A DNA stretch of 64,000 nucleotides from the NCBI GenBank assembly GCA_019636695.1, contig JAHBXD010000002.1, forward strand, positions 124,001 to 188,000, read 5' to 3'. The notes beneath the pieces were generated by a model. It saw only the letters and a program-made list of their open reading frames with translations. It had not been told where the DNA came from and made no database searches. The translations under genes were made by a program, and so were the position numbers. Source of the DNA: Phycisphaeraceae bacterium. Its GTDB lineage: Bacteria > Planctomycetota > Phycisphaerae > Phycisphaerales > UBA1924. Shown piece by piece: positions 44,046 through 52,706 of this stretch. Position 1 is the stretch's first letter, and each line of letters starts with the position of its first letter.

Positions 44046-46508
44046 ATGCGCATCGCCTCCGCCGTCCGCTTGACCGGCCTTGGCTTAGCGGCGGGTGCTG
44101 CCGCAGGTCTGGCTCTCATCATTACGGATAAAGTGGTCGGCTGGCAGCTCGGCTGGCCCGTCGCACTCGGTGTCACGCTCGGTGCCGGGGCCGCCCTCGG
44201 CGCACTTGCCTCCCTCTTTCGCCGTCAGACGCTCATCAACGCTGCCCGGCATATCGACACTTCCCACCAACTGAAAGACCAACTCTCATCGGCCATGGCC
44301 ATCGCGCCGCGGGCAGACACAGACCCCTTCGCCGCCTGGACTGTTCTTCAGGCCGAAGAAGCCGCCGCGAATGTGCGTATCGCCCGCGCGGCGCCCGTAA
44401 TGTGGCCTCGCACATGGATCGCATGGCCGATCACCTCACTTGCGGCGGTCAGCATCAGCCTCTTCGTGCCCTGGGTCAGTTGGCAGAAAGGCGAACAAGC
44501 GCCGGCAACGGCGGCCCAGATCGCCGCCGCCGAACAGGCCCAGCGCATCCTACAGGAAGTCACGTCGCTGGTTCGTCAGTCCGAACAGCCGTCTCCGCTT
44601 GCCGACTTGGTGACACCCGAGCAGGCTCGCGCGCTCGAAGAGCTGGAATCGCAACTCGCACGCCGCGCGATCGACGGAGACGAAGCCGAAGCCCGTGCAG
44701 CCCGGATTGCCGATGCCCTCGCCGAGAAAGCGCACCGGCGGGCCGATGCATGGGAGCGGGAGATCGACACGCTCCGCGACACACTCGCAACGCGCATCCA
44801 AGACAACGAATCCGAACCAAGCACCCCCGAAATAGGGGATTTTATCAAGGCCCTGCAATCCGGAGATTTTGCAGCGGCTGAACAAGCCGCCGAGCGCCTT
44901 GAAGAAGCCCTTCAACACCTTCCCGAAGAAGACCGGTCTCGAATTGCTGAGCGGCTGGAAGATCTCGCCCGACAACTCGCCGACACGTCAGAAACATCCA
45001 CGGAACCTGTTTCCGAAACTTCGACCAGCACACCCCCCGATTCTGAGGGAGGTCTTGATCAGACTGACACAACACCACCCGAAAGTGGTGGTGCTGCTCG
45101 CCAGACTCCCACCGCCGCAGACGATCTCGAACGTCGCGGAATACCCCGTGACAAGGCTGAACAACTGGCGCAAAACGCCGACCCGGAAGAGATCGCGCAA
45201 GCCCTTGAGGAACACGGTGTCTCCCCTGACACAGCGCAGCGTGTCGCCGACAGAATCGCTGACCAACTTCAGCAAGAACGAGCTCGCCAAGCCGCCGATG
45301 AGCAGCGCAGACAACTTCAAGACGCCCTCAAACGTGCGGCAGACGACGCCCGCAAGCGCCCCGAAACCCCTTCTGATCCTGAGAGGACTCCTGATCCTGC
45401 ATCAGAAGGAAAGCCTCTTGAACAACCAGACGAACAACCAGGGCAGAAACCCGGAGACCAACCCGGCCAACAACCCGGGGAACAACCGGGACAGAAGCCC
45501 GGAGACCAACCCGGCCAGCAACCCGGGGAACAACCGGGACAGAAACCCGGAGACCAACCCGGCCAGCAACCCGGGGAACAACCGGGACAGAAACCCGGAG
45601 ACCAACCCGGCCAACAACCCGGGGAACAACCGGGACAGAAACCCGGAGACCAACCCGGCCAGCAACCCGGGGAACAACCGGGACAGATACCCGGAGACCA
45701 ACCCGGCCAACAACCCGGGGAACAACCGGGCCAGAAACCCGGAGACCAGCCCGGCCAACAACCCGGGGAACAACCGGGACAGAAGCCCGGAGACCAACCC
45801 GGCCAGCAACCCGGGGAACAACCGGGCCAGAAACCCGGAGACCAGCCCGGGGAACAACCAGGTGCGCAACCGGGACAGCATTTGGAAGAGCGGCGAATTC
45901 CCGCCGGCGGCTCAATGGACGACACATCGCCGGTATCTGAAGGCGAAGGTGCACAGCCCGTGACCACGGATGGCCAGGGCGAGGCGAGTGATGGCACGCA
46001 GTCGGTGCACCAGGATGACGCTGCACGGCCCGAAGGTGCTCCGGGGGAAGGCCGGGGTGATACTCCACCACCGGCTTCGTTGCGAGAGACGATCCGGCGT
46101 ATGCGTGAGCGCGAACAGGCGACCCGTGATCTGCGTGAAGATGCTCGCAGGCTTCAAGAACAGATCACACGACCGACGGGCGAGACACCAGATGGGTCGC
46201 CCACCGGCCCTCGCCTGCCGCCGCGAGAGGTCCGCGAACCATCGCCTCGGACGCCGACCGATGTGGTCGATGTGCGACCGCCGTCAGATGAGGGTGTCCG
46301 CGAGCGCGTCCTTGCAGAGTGGTACGACGACGCCCCAATTGTCGACGGTGCGTCACGAGCGCCAGGCATCGCCCAAGGCGTGCAGGAAGCAGCACGCGGA
46401 GCAGAGCGTGCGATCGAGCAGCAGATGGTGCCTGGGCGATTCAACACACTGCTTCGAAGGGTCTACCGTCGTCTTGAGGCCGATGCCCCCCAATCAGGTG
46501 GGGAATAA
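44046..46508 (+). CDS. Membrane protein with Gly/Pro/Gln 16-residue repeats (DUF4175-like context)
   Basis: The product has 820 residues. Residues 1-145 hold about three hydrophobic segments (AAGAAAGLALIITDKVVG; TWIAWPITSLAAVSISLF). Residues ~160-450 are helical and acidic, with coiled-coil character. Residues ~466-609 are eight perfect and one degenerate copy of GQKPGDQPGQQPGEQP (with one K to I change). The C-terminal 200 residues are hydrophilic, ending in GRFNTLLRRVYRRLEAD. The layout, a membrane anchor followed by helices and a low-complexity region next to a VWA/GATase membrane protein, matches the planctomycetal aerotolerance-like (Bat) operon tail. It is likely an extracytoplasmic scaffold. 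It has no enzymatic motif. The next gene starts 34 bp later. Confidence 0.78.
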   Translation: MRIASAVRLTGLGLAAGAAAGLALIITDKVVGWQLGWPVALGVTLGAGAALGALASLFRRQTLINAARHIDTSHQLKDQLSSAMAIAPRADTDPFAAWTVLQAEEAAANVRIARAAPVMWPRTWIAWPITSLAAVSISLFVPWVSWQKGEQAPATAAQIAAAEQAQRILQEVTSLVRQSEQPSPLADLVTPEQARALEELESQLARRAIDGDEAEARAARIADALAEKAHRRADAWEREIDTLRDTLATRIQDNESEPSTPEIGDFIKALQSGDFAAAEQAAERLEEALQHLPEEDRSRIAERLEDLARQLADTSETSTEPVSETSTSTPPDSEGGLDQTDTTPPESGGAARQTPTAADDLERRGIPRDKAEQLAQNADPEEIAQALEEHGVSPDTAQRVADRIADQLQQERARQAADEQRRQLQDALKRAADDARKRPETPSDPERTPDPASEGKPLEQPDEQPGQKPGDQPGQQPGEQPGQKPGDQPGQQPGEQPGQKPGDQPGQQPGEQPGQKPGDQPGQQPGEQPGQKPGDQPGQQPGEQPGQIPGDQPGQQPGEQPGQKPGDQPGQQPGEQPGQKPGDQPGQQPGEQPGQKPGDQPGEQPGAQPGQHLEERRIPAGGSMDDTSPVSEGEGAQPVTTDGQGEASDGTQSVHQDDAARPEGAPGEGRGDTPPPASLRETIRRMREREQATRDLREDARRLQEQITRPTGETPDGSPTGPRLPPREVREPSPRTPTDVVDVRPPSDEGVRERVLAEWYDDAPIVDGASRAPGIAQGVQEAARGAERAIEQQMVPGRFNTLLRRVYRRLEADAPQSGGE
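45441..45872 (+). repeat. Nine tandem 48-bp coding repeats
   Basis: Eight near-identical units encode GQKPGDQPGQQPGEQP, plus a ninth, degenerate unit ending GEQPGAQP. DNA identity is very high, with only a few silent and one missense change (K to I in unit six). This points to recent expansion by slippage or unequal recombination. All six frames are open across it, which creates false long frames on both strands. Confidence 0.93.
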
Positions 46509-46541
46509 TTTCGGGCAGGGCCGTACAGGAGTGACACCGGC

Positions 46542-49500
46542 ATGGGCGTCTCCGTCGAACAACCCTGGTGGTTCGCGGCGATCGCTCTGGCGATTCCCTT
46601 AGGCGTTCTCGCGTGGCGATGGTTCGCGGCGATGAGCACCGCGCGACGATGGAGTGCGATTGTGCTCCGGTCGCTCTTGATCGCCCTTCTGGCCGGCATG
46701 TTGGCCGGTGTCAGTGTCGTCAAACGCTCTGAGCGGCTCGCCGTGATTGCAGTTGTCGATATTTCGGAATCTGTGCAGCGTTTTCTCGATTCCGAAGACC
46801 TGCCGGACGGCCGCGTACGAGCGCCGATCGAGCGGCTGCATCATTGGTTGCGAGAAGCCACGCGCGACCGAGGCCCCGACGACGCCCTGGGCATCGTCGT
46901 CTTCGACGGGCGCACCATCGCCGTGGCAACCCCTTCGGTCGGCGAGGTGCTCGACCGCACGTGGAGCTATGCGCCGGTAGAAGGCACGGACATCGCCGGG
47001 GCGTTGACATATGCCGCCGCGATGGCCCCGCCGGGAGCATCGGCTCGATTGGTTCTGCTCAGTGACGGCGTAGAGACTCGCGGCGATGCCTTGCGTGCGG
47101 CCGAGTCGATCGGCGGGGATCAGGCGTTGCGTGTCGACGTGGTTCCGTTGATGTATCACGTTCGCGATGAAGTGATGATCGAGTCTGTCGATGCTCCCCC
47201 ATCAGCGGCTTCGGAATCGACGATCGTCGTGCGCGTAACGCTTCACGCGACAGGCCCTTCTCGCGGAACACTGCGTCTGCTTCGCGAAGGTGAAGAACTT
47301 GATATCAACGGCGATGCCCCCGGTACCGGCCGAAGGGTGGAGCTTTCCGAGGGCCTCACGACGGAACTGATCGAACTGGCGTTGCCGGGTGGGCGCATCC
47401 ACCGCTTCGAAGCGATCTACGAACCTGACCCATTGCCCGACGGCACGGGTTTTTCGGGCGACACGTTGCTGGTGAACAACCGGGGCGACGCCTTCACCCT
47501 GACGCCGGGTCGCGGTCGGGTGTTGATCATCGACGGTGTCGGAGGCGGCGTATCCGACGGGCGCGGGGCAACACTTGCCCGTGTGCTGGAACGCTCGGGC
47601 ATTGATGTTTCGCTGGTGAGCGCTGATGGCGCGCCGACAAACCTGCTCACCCTCCAGAGTTACGACCTGGTTATTCTGCAGAATGTCCCTGCCGACGCCC
47701 TGACGACCCAGCAGCATGATCTTCTGGTCGCGCACGTGCGCGATCTGGGGGGCGGACTGGTGATGGTCGGCGGGTTCGATTCGTTCGGCGCGGGGGGATG
47801 GAAGGGCAGCGCGATCGAACCGATTCTCCCGGTTCGGCTCGACCTTCCGGAGCGCGCAGTCGCGCCCGAAGCCGCGGTGATGTTCGTGCTCGACAACTCC
47901 GGCTCGATGAGTTTCACAGCATTCGGCAGCGTGCGAAGCAAGCAGCAGATCGCCAACGAATCGACGGCGCTTGCGATTCAGTCGCTCGATCGCAACGACC
48001 TCGTTGGCGTGATCATCTTCAACTCCGATATGCAGACGCTCGTACCACTGGGGCTGAACCCCGACCGCCCGGCCGTGGTGCAGCGTGTGCTCAATATCCC
48101 CGCGGGCGGAGGCACGAACATGGCTCCCGCGCTGCGCGAAGCGGGCCGCCAGCTTCGGAACGTTGAAGCCAAATCAAAGCACATCATCGTACTTTCAGAC
48201 GGTCGCAGCCAGCGTGCCGACTCGCTGCCCGGCATCGCTGCGAGCCTGCGTGCCGAGGGCGTGCGCATCAGCACCATCGCCATCGGCGAAGATGCCGACC
48301 CCGAGACGATGGACCGCATCGCGACCTCGGGCGGAGGCACGTTCCACTACGTGCTCAATCCCAATACGCTGCCTCGTGTTTTTCTTTCGACGGTGCGCGT
48401 GATTCGCCAGCCCCTTGTGCGCGAGCAACCCTTCACGCCGATGCTCGCCGGCCCCCCCTCGGCCCTGCTCGAAGGGCTTTCGAACCCACCGCCGCTGCTT
48501 GGGCTGGTGCTCACGCAAGCCCGAAGCGAGCCGACCATCCAGACGCTGCTGGTGACGCCCCAGAATGAGCCCGTGCTCGCCCATTGGAATGTCGAACTCG
48601 GACAGGTCGCGGCATTCACGAGCGACGCCCACGGCGAGTGGAGCGCACCGTGGCTCGCATGGCCGGGCTATCAGCGCCTGTGGACCAATCTCGCCCGCGC
48701 CATGACACGACCGACCGCAACGCAAGGGTTCGACCTGCTCACAACCATTCGAGACGATCGGCTGGAAATCCGTGTCGAAGCCACCGATGCCCGCGGGCGA
48801 CCTGTCGACCTTCTCGACCTGCCTACGACGGTGCACCTCCCTTCCGGACAGACGATCGACCTTACCCTTTCGCAGACCGGACCCGGGGTGTATGAAGGCC
48901 ACGTGCCCGCCGACGAGCAAGGGAATTACATCGCCATCGTCAAGCCGCAGGCCGGCGCCGATCGGCTGGCCCCGGTCATCGGCGGCAGTTCTGCCCCTCG
49001 CAGCGCGGAATTGCGCGTGCTGCGTTCCGATCCTGCGCTCCTCGAACAGATCGCCCAGATCACGGGGGGGCGCGTGCTGTCACTCGATGCTCCCGCGGCA
49101 TCGCGCCTTTTTGACCGAACCGGCCTCACGCCTCGCCGGGCTGTCGAACCGCTTTGGCGCAGCCTGATGATCTGGACGCTCATTGTCCTCATGCTCGACA
49201 TCGGTACGCGCCGCATCGCGTGGGATCGACTCGTCTCGCGCCAATTCGGCGTCGACCTGAAACGTGAAGCCCTTGAAGCCGTTCGCGATCGCAGCCGCGA
49301 AGTGCTGGCCGCCCTGGGAAGGCTGGGTCGCGGCAAGTCCGAACGAACTCAATCTCAGACGGCTCTCGGCCCGGAAGACGCCGCACGCGCAAACGAGGAA
49401 GAACTCGCCCGTCGAACGCAAGGACGCTTGGCGGCTGTTCGCGCTGCCCGGCAGCGCACCGCGGTGCCGACGTTGGAAAGCCCAACGGAGCAGCCCGCCG

Positions 49501-49670
49501 CCGATCCCTCCGCTCTCACCATGCAGCAAGCACCCGCGTCGCCTGCACCGACCCCCCCGCCACCCGCGCCGGAACAATCGCCACCCGATACCACAGCACC
49601 CGGCGAGGGTGGCCTACTCGCAGCCAAACGCAGAGCACGCGACCGTTTCGGCGGTTCGCAAAGCTCGTAA
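46542..49670 (+). CDS. Membrane protein with two VWA-like domains and a glutamine-amidotransferase-like region
   Basis: The product has 1042 residues. AGGAG precedes the ATG. Two N-terminal hydrophobic segments (~8-30, ~42-64) are followed by a first VWA-like domain with DISES at D73. A GATase-like fold then carries VLIIDGVGG and LGGGLVMVGGFDSFGAGGW. A second, canonical VWA domain has its MIDAS motif DNSGS at D451. A C-terminal hydrophobic segment (SLMIWTLIVLMLDIG) precedes a Pro/Ala-rich cytoplasmic tail. This is the BatA/CoxE-neighbour type of planctomycetal VWA protein, usually encoded with MoxR ATPase and DUF58 genes, neither of which is in the window. The function is probably envelope assembly or stress. 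Confidence 0.88.
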   Translation: MGVSVEQPWWFAAIALAIPLGVLAWRWFAAMSTARRWSAIVLRSLLIALLAGMLAGVSVVKRSERLAVIAVVDISESVQRFLDSEDLPDGRVRAPIERLHHWLREATRDRGPDDALGIVVFDGRTIAVATPSVGEVLDRTWSYAPVEGTDIAGALTYAAAMAPPGASARLVLLSDGVETRGDALRAAESIGGDQALRVDVVPLMYHVRDEVMIESVDAPPSAASESTIVVRVTLHATGPSRGTLRLLREGEELDINGDAPGTGRRVELSEGLTTELIELALPGGRIHRFEAIYEPDPLPDGTGFSGDTLLVNNRGDAFTLTPGRGRVLIIDGVGGGVSDGRGATLARVLERSGIDVSLVSADGAPTNLLTLQSYDLVILQNVPADALTTQQHDLLVAHVRDLGGGLVMVGGFDSFGAGGWKGSAIEPILPVRLDLPERAVAPEAAVMFVLDNSGSMSFTAFGSVRSKQQIANESTALAIQSLDRNDLVGVIIFNSDMQTLVPLGLNPDRPAVVQRVLNIPAGGGTNMAPALREAGRQLRNVEAKSKHIIVLSDGRSQRADSLPGIAASLRAEGVRISTIAIGEDADPETMDRIATSGGGTFHYVLNPNTLPRVFLSTVRVIRQPLVREQPFTPMLAGPPSALLEGLSNPPPLLGLVLTQARSEPTIQTLLVTPQNEPVLAHWNVELGQVAAFTSDAHGEWSAPWLAWPGYQRLWTNLARAMTRPTATQGFDLLTTIRDDRLEIRVEATDARGRPVDLLDLPTTVHLPSGQTIDLTLSQTGPGVYEGHVPADEQGNYIAIVKPQAGADRLAPVIGGSSAPRSAELRVLRSDPALLEQIAQITGGRVLSLDAPAASRLFDRTGLTPRRAVEPLWRSLMIWTLIVLMLDIGTRRIAWDRLVSRQFGVDLKREALEAVRDRSREVLAALGRLGRGKSERTQSQTALGPEDAARANEEELARRTQGRLAAVRAARQRTAVPTLESPTEQPAADPSALTMQQAPASPAPTPPPPAPEQSPPDTTAPGEGGLLAAKRRARDRFGGSQSS

Positions 49671-49738
49671 CTTCAGAATGGATGGATGCCTTGACCAGAC
49701 CGACAAGACACCCTTACGCAGACAACCCCCTCGATGCG

Positions 49739-50707
49739 TCAACCGCCGCATACGTCGGCAAGCGCGGAGAACTCGCTTTCACGCAAGGCGTACTGCTCTC
49801 GGGCCGCTGCGTGCGTGACCAGCACAAAGCGCACCTCGGTGCGTAACGCCAGTTGCCCGATCGCTGCTTCATCGGCACGCACCACGCACGCAGGCGCGGG
49901 ATACCCGCCCGTGGTCGGCCCATCGACACCCAGCACGATCGGCCGACCATCGCCCGCAATCTGCATTGCGCCCGGCGGCATCGCTTCGCTCGGCATGTTC
50001 CCGATGGTCGGCAGCGGCAGCTGCGGGCCGTTGAGTCGAAGCCCGACACGGTCGGCCTGATCACTGACTTTCCATCGAGAAGTCGTCAGCTGTTCCCAGA
50101 ACACTCGCGAAACAAGCCCGGCGTGGGGACCGGGCACAAGACGAATAACCGTGCGGTATACCCATCGCTCCGTAAAAGCACGAATTGCACGCACATCGAC
50201 GATGTGCGCCTGTCTCGCGTCGTCGATCAAGCCACACGGCAGGCTGTCGCCGGTTCGCAATGGCCGGCCGGCAAGCCCGCCAAGCCCCGATGGACAATGG
50301 GTGGCTCGCGCTCCGAGCACTCTCGGCGTCTGCACCCCTCCGGCGATGCAGAGATACGCACGCATCCCGGCGCTGATGCGGCCGATGTCCACACTCGCAC
50401 CGGGCGCAAGCGTGGCAGGTTGCCACGATGCGAGCAATCGCGGCTCGCCGCGGCACTCGGTCAGCACTGCCGAAGTTTCACCCGCAAGCACAATCTGCGC
50501 GGCGTACTCGAAGTTCACCTTTGCCCCGGAGATGGCCATTTCAAGCCCGGCTGTGTCGTCGGGGTTTCCGACGAGTCGGTTGCCTAATCGGAGCGAACAC
50601 CGATCGGCAGCCCCCGATCGCGCCACGCCGATATCGGCAAGCCCGGCTCGGCCGAGATCCTGTACCGTGGTCATGGGTCCGGGATGGAGTATCCGCACCG
50701 TGTTCAT
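49739..50707 (-). CDS. pxpC: 5-oxoprolinase subunit C (biotin-dependent carboxyltransferase-like)
   Basis: Subunit C of the prokaryotic 5-oxoprolinase, once called KipA/YcsJ. The 322-residue protein has the family signatures VRILHPGPMTTVQDLGR, GVARSGAADR, LVGNPDDTAGLEM, AYLCIAGGV, RVGLRLNGP and LGVDGPTTGGYP. The start ATG at 50707 overlaps the stop of pxpB by four bases (ATGA), so the pair is translated together. It converges with the double-VWA gene. The partner pxpA is not next to it but lies 21 kb upstream (27561-28364). Confidence 0.95.
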   Translation of the reverse strand: MNTVRILHPGPMTTVQDLGRAGLADIGVARSGAADRCSLRLGNRLVGNPDDTAGLEMAISGAKVNFEYAAQIVLAGETSAVLTECRGEPRLLASWQPATLAPGASVDIGRISAGMRAYLCIAGGVQTPRVLGARATHCPSGLGGLAGRPLRTGDSLPCGLIDDARQAHIVDVRAIRAFTERWVYRTVIRLVPGPHAGLVSRVFWEQLTTSRWKVSDQADRVGLRLNGPQLPLPTIGNMPSEAMPPGAMQIAGDGRPIVLGVDGPTTGGYPAPACVVRADEAAIGQLALRTEVRFVLVTHAAAREQYALRESEFSALADVCGG

Positions 50708-51384
50708 GCCGAAGCCCTGTCACAGACGCCCGGGCGACTGCGCAACCCGGGTTCAAAGCGGATGTGATCGCCGGGACGCAACATCGCCGGGCAAGTCCGG
50801 TCAGGGTCGAACAAAACGAGCGACGTGCGACCGATGATCCACCACCCGCCGGGCATCGGTCCGGGATAGATTCCTGCGTAGCCGCCCCCGATCGCCACGC
50901 TCCCAGCCTCGACACGGATCCGGGGCGTAGCGCGTCTCGGAATCGCGAGCGATTCGGGCAACCCACGAAGATAGGCGAACCCCGGTGCAAACCCGAGAAA
51001 GCCGACTTGATACGTCGGCTCGGTGAAACGTGCGAGAAGTTCATCGGCTGAACAGCCCGCGTGAGATGCCACCGCGGTCAGGTCTGGCGCGCAACCTTTG
51101 CACACGCAGAACGGAATCATAATTTCGCGCCTCTCCGACGACTGGTGAGCCGCATCAAAGGCCAGCACAGCACGAAGCCTGTCTTCGATGCGCGCTGGGT
51201 CGAGCAAGGCCGGGTCGAACACCAACAGCATGGATTCGCTCGCCGGGATGACATCCATCAGACCGGCGAGCCTGGTTTGCGAAATCGCCGCTGCAACCGC
51301 GTACAGGTGATCCGGATCGGCCCGGGCAAAGGCAACCCGAAGCGCGCATTCGGATACCCACGCGATGACCGGCGCTTCGTGCAC
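50704..51384 (-). CDS. pxpB: 5-oxoprolinase subunit B
   Basis: Subunit B of 5-oxoprolinase (KipI/YcsI type), which uses ATP to drive pyroglutamate opening with PxpA and PxpC. The 226-residue protein shows the conserved end of the family: IPFCVCKGCAPDL, FLGFAPGFAYLRGLP, RVEAGSVAIGGGYAGIYP and GGWWIIGRT. The GTG at 51384 is the first start compatible with the flavoprotein gene stop at 51403. It overlaps pxpC by four bases. The upstream neighbours are the HI0933-type flavoprotein and prfA on the same strand, probably one transcript of unrelated genes. Confidence 0.94.
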   Translation of the reverse strand: MHEAPVIAWVSECALRVAFARADPDHLYAVAAAISQTRLAGLMDVIPASESMLLVFDPALLDPARIEDRLRAVLAFDAAHQSSERREIMIPFCVCKGCAPDLTAVASHAGCSADELLARFTEPTYQVGFLGFAPGFAYLRGLPESLAIPRRATPRIRVEAGSVAIGGGYAGIYPGPMPGGWWIIGRTSLVLFDPDRTCPAMLRPGDHIRFEPGLRSRPGVCDRASA

Positions 51385-51402
51385 ACCAAAGCGTATCGCA
51401 GA

Positions 51403-52704
51403 TCAGGCTGGCCCGGCACCAAGCATTCGAGCAGCGCCTCGACCGGCGACGAACCCGCTTGCCCACGCCCACTGAAAATTGAATCCCCCGATCCGGCCGT
51501 CAACATCCAGGATCTCGCCGCAGAGGAGAAGCCCCGGGCACATGCGCGATGCCATCGTGTCGAGGTGCACTTCGGTGAGCGGAATCCCCCCTCCGGTGAC
51601 TTCCGCGTGCGTAAACCCACGATCACCGACAACCGGAAGGGGCATATTCAACAGGTTTCCCACGAGGCGTTTCCGGGCGTCTCGCGTGAGTTGATGTCCA
51701 GGCGCCGAGGCTTCCACCCCCGCGATCGTGCAGATGGTTCTCGCAAGGCGCTCCGGCAGGCGGGCAGCCAGCCAACGACCCGGCGATACCGCCCCAAGCC
51801 CTGCCAGTTCGGTGTCGAGCGCATCGGGCGTCATCTCGGGCAGCCACGAGACAACCAGCCGCGGCAGTTCGCCCGATCGGGCCGAAGCCCGCGCATCGGA
51901 CCAATAGCGGCTGATATCAAGCACCGCCGGGCCGGAAAGCCCAAAATGCGTGCACAACACCGCATTGGTGAAACTGACCAGGCGCTTTCCGGTTGCGCTC
52001 CGCAGTTCGAGCCGGGCAGTGCATGCAACGCCCGACAACGCGCGAAGCGGAGAGGCGGCATCGAGCACCAGGGGCACCAGCGCCGGAAAGATGCGCTCGG
52101 TCGTGGCATGACCAAGCGACCTCGCGAGGGCATACCCGTGTCCGTCCGATCCTGACCGAGGCAACGCCATCCCACCGGTCGCGAGGATCACCAGGCGTGC
52201 GGTTACGGCGTGCGGGTCTTCGCCCAGCGTCTCAGACGCGCCATCTCGCCGCAGGATGAAGCCGCCCGCCGAGCGCTCAACACTTTCCACACGCCACGGA
52301 TGCACCAACCGCACACCAGCGCTGCGACAGGCCCCGAGCAAGGCATCCAGCACGGTGCGCGCATCGTCGGTGGTCGGAAAGATCTTGCCGGTCGGCTCTC
52401 GCTTCAGCTCAACCCCGAGTTCGCGGAAAAAATCGACCGTGTCTGACACGTCGAACGCACGAAGTACTTTCTTGATCGCATGGCGCGATGACCCGGCGTA
52501 CGCCGTCTCGTCCACGGCATGATGCGTGACGTTGCATCGACCGCCCCCGGCCACAAGAATTTTTGCACCAGGTTTTTTCGCCCCATCCAAAACCGCGATG
52601 TCCACCGAATGTCCCAGTTCGCGGCATGCACGCCCCGCCTGGATTGCCGCCATCAGGCCCGCCGCCCCGGCTCCAACTACGGCAATGTCGGCCGTTGCGT
52701 TCAT
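51403..52704 (-). CDS. HI0933/BaiN-type FAD-dependent oxidoreductase
   Basis: The product has 433 residues. The N-terminal FAD fold VVGAGAAGLMAAIQAGR is followed by GAKILVAGGGRCNVTHH, the signature of the HI0933 (YhiN/BaiN) family. LVILATGGMALPRSGSDG and the C-terminal FTHAEVTGGGIPLTEV, LLLCGEILDVDGRIGG and NFQWAWASGFVAG complete it. Members bind FAD and are linked to reduction of double bonds in some gut bacteria; the natural substrate here is unknown. The ATG at 52704 lies 2 nt after the prfA stop, implying co-translation. The TTG at 52710 would overlap the prfA stop and is less likely. Confidence 0.93.
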   Translation of the reverse strand: MNATADIAVVGAGAAGLMAAIQAGRACRELGHSVDIAVLDGAKKPGAKILVAGGGRCNVTHHAVDETAYAGSSRHAIKKVLRAFDVSDTVDFFRELGVELKREPTGKIFPTTDDARTVLDALLGACRSAGVRLVHPWRVESVERSAGGFILRRDGASETLGEDPHAVTARLVILATGGMALPRSGSDGHGYALARSLGHATTERIFPALVPLVLDAASPLRALSGVACTARLELRSATGKRLVSFTNAVLCTHFGLSGPAVLDISRYWSDARASARSGELPRLVVSWLPEMTPDALDTELAGLGAVSPGRWLAARLPERLARTICTIAGVEASAPGHQLTRDARKRLVGNLLNMPLPVVGDRGFTHAEVTGGGIPLTEVHLDTMASRMCPGLLLCGEILDVDGRIGGFNFQWAWASGFVAGRGAARMLGAGPA

Positions 52705-52706
52705 GG

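Noticed and set aside
45441..45872. Collagen-like or CRISPR interpretation of the 48-bp repeats
   Set aside because: No strict Gly every third residue and no spacers; it is a simple protein repeat.
45317..46071. Long open frames on the minus strand (and a second plus frame) across the Gly/Pro/Gln repeat
   Set aside because: The 48-bp repeat has no stops in any frame, so it makes every frame open. The real gene is the plus frame at 44046-46508, which has a conserved N-terminus and a membrane start.
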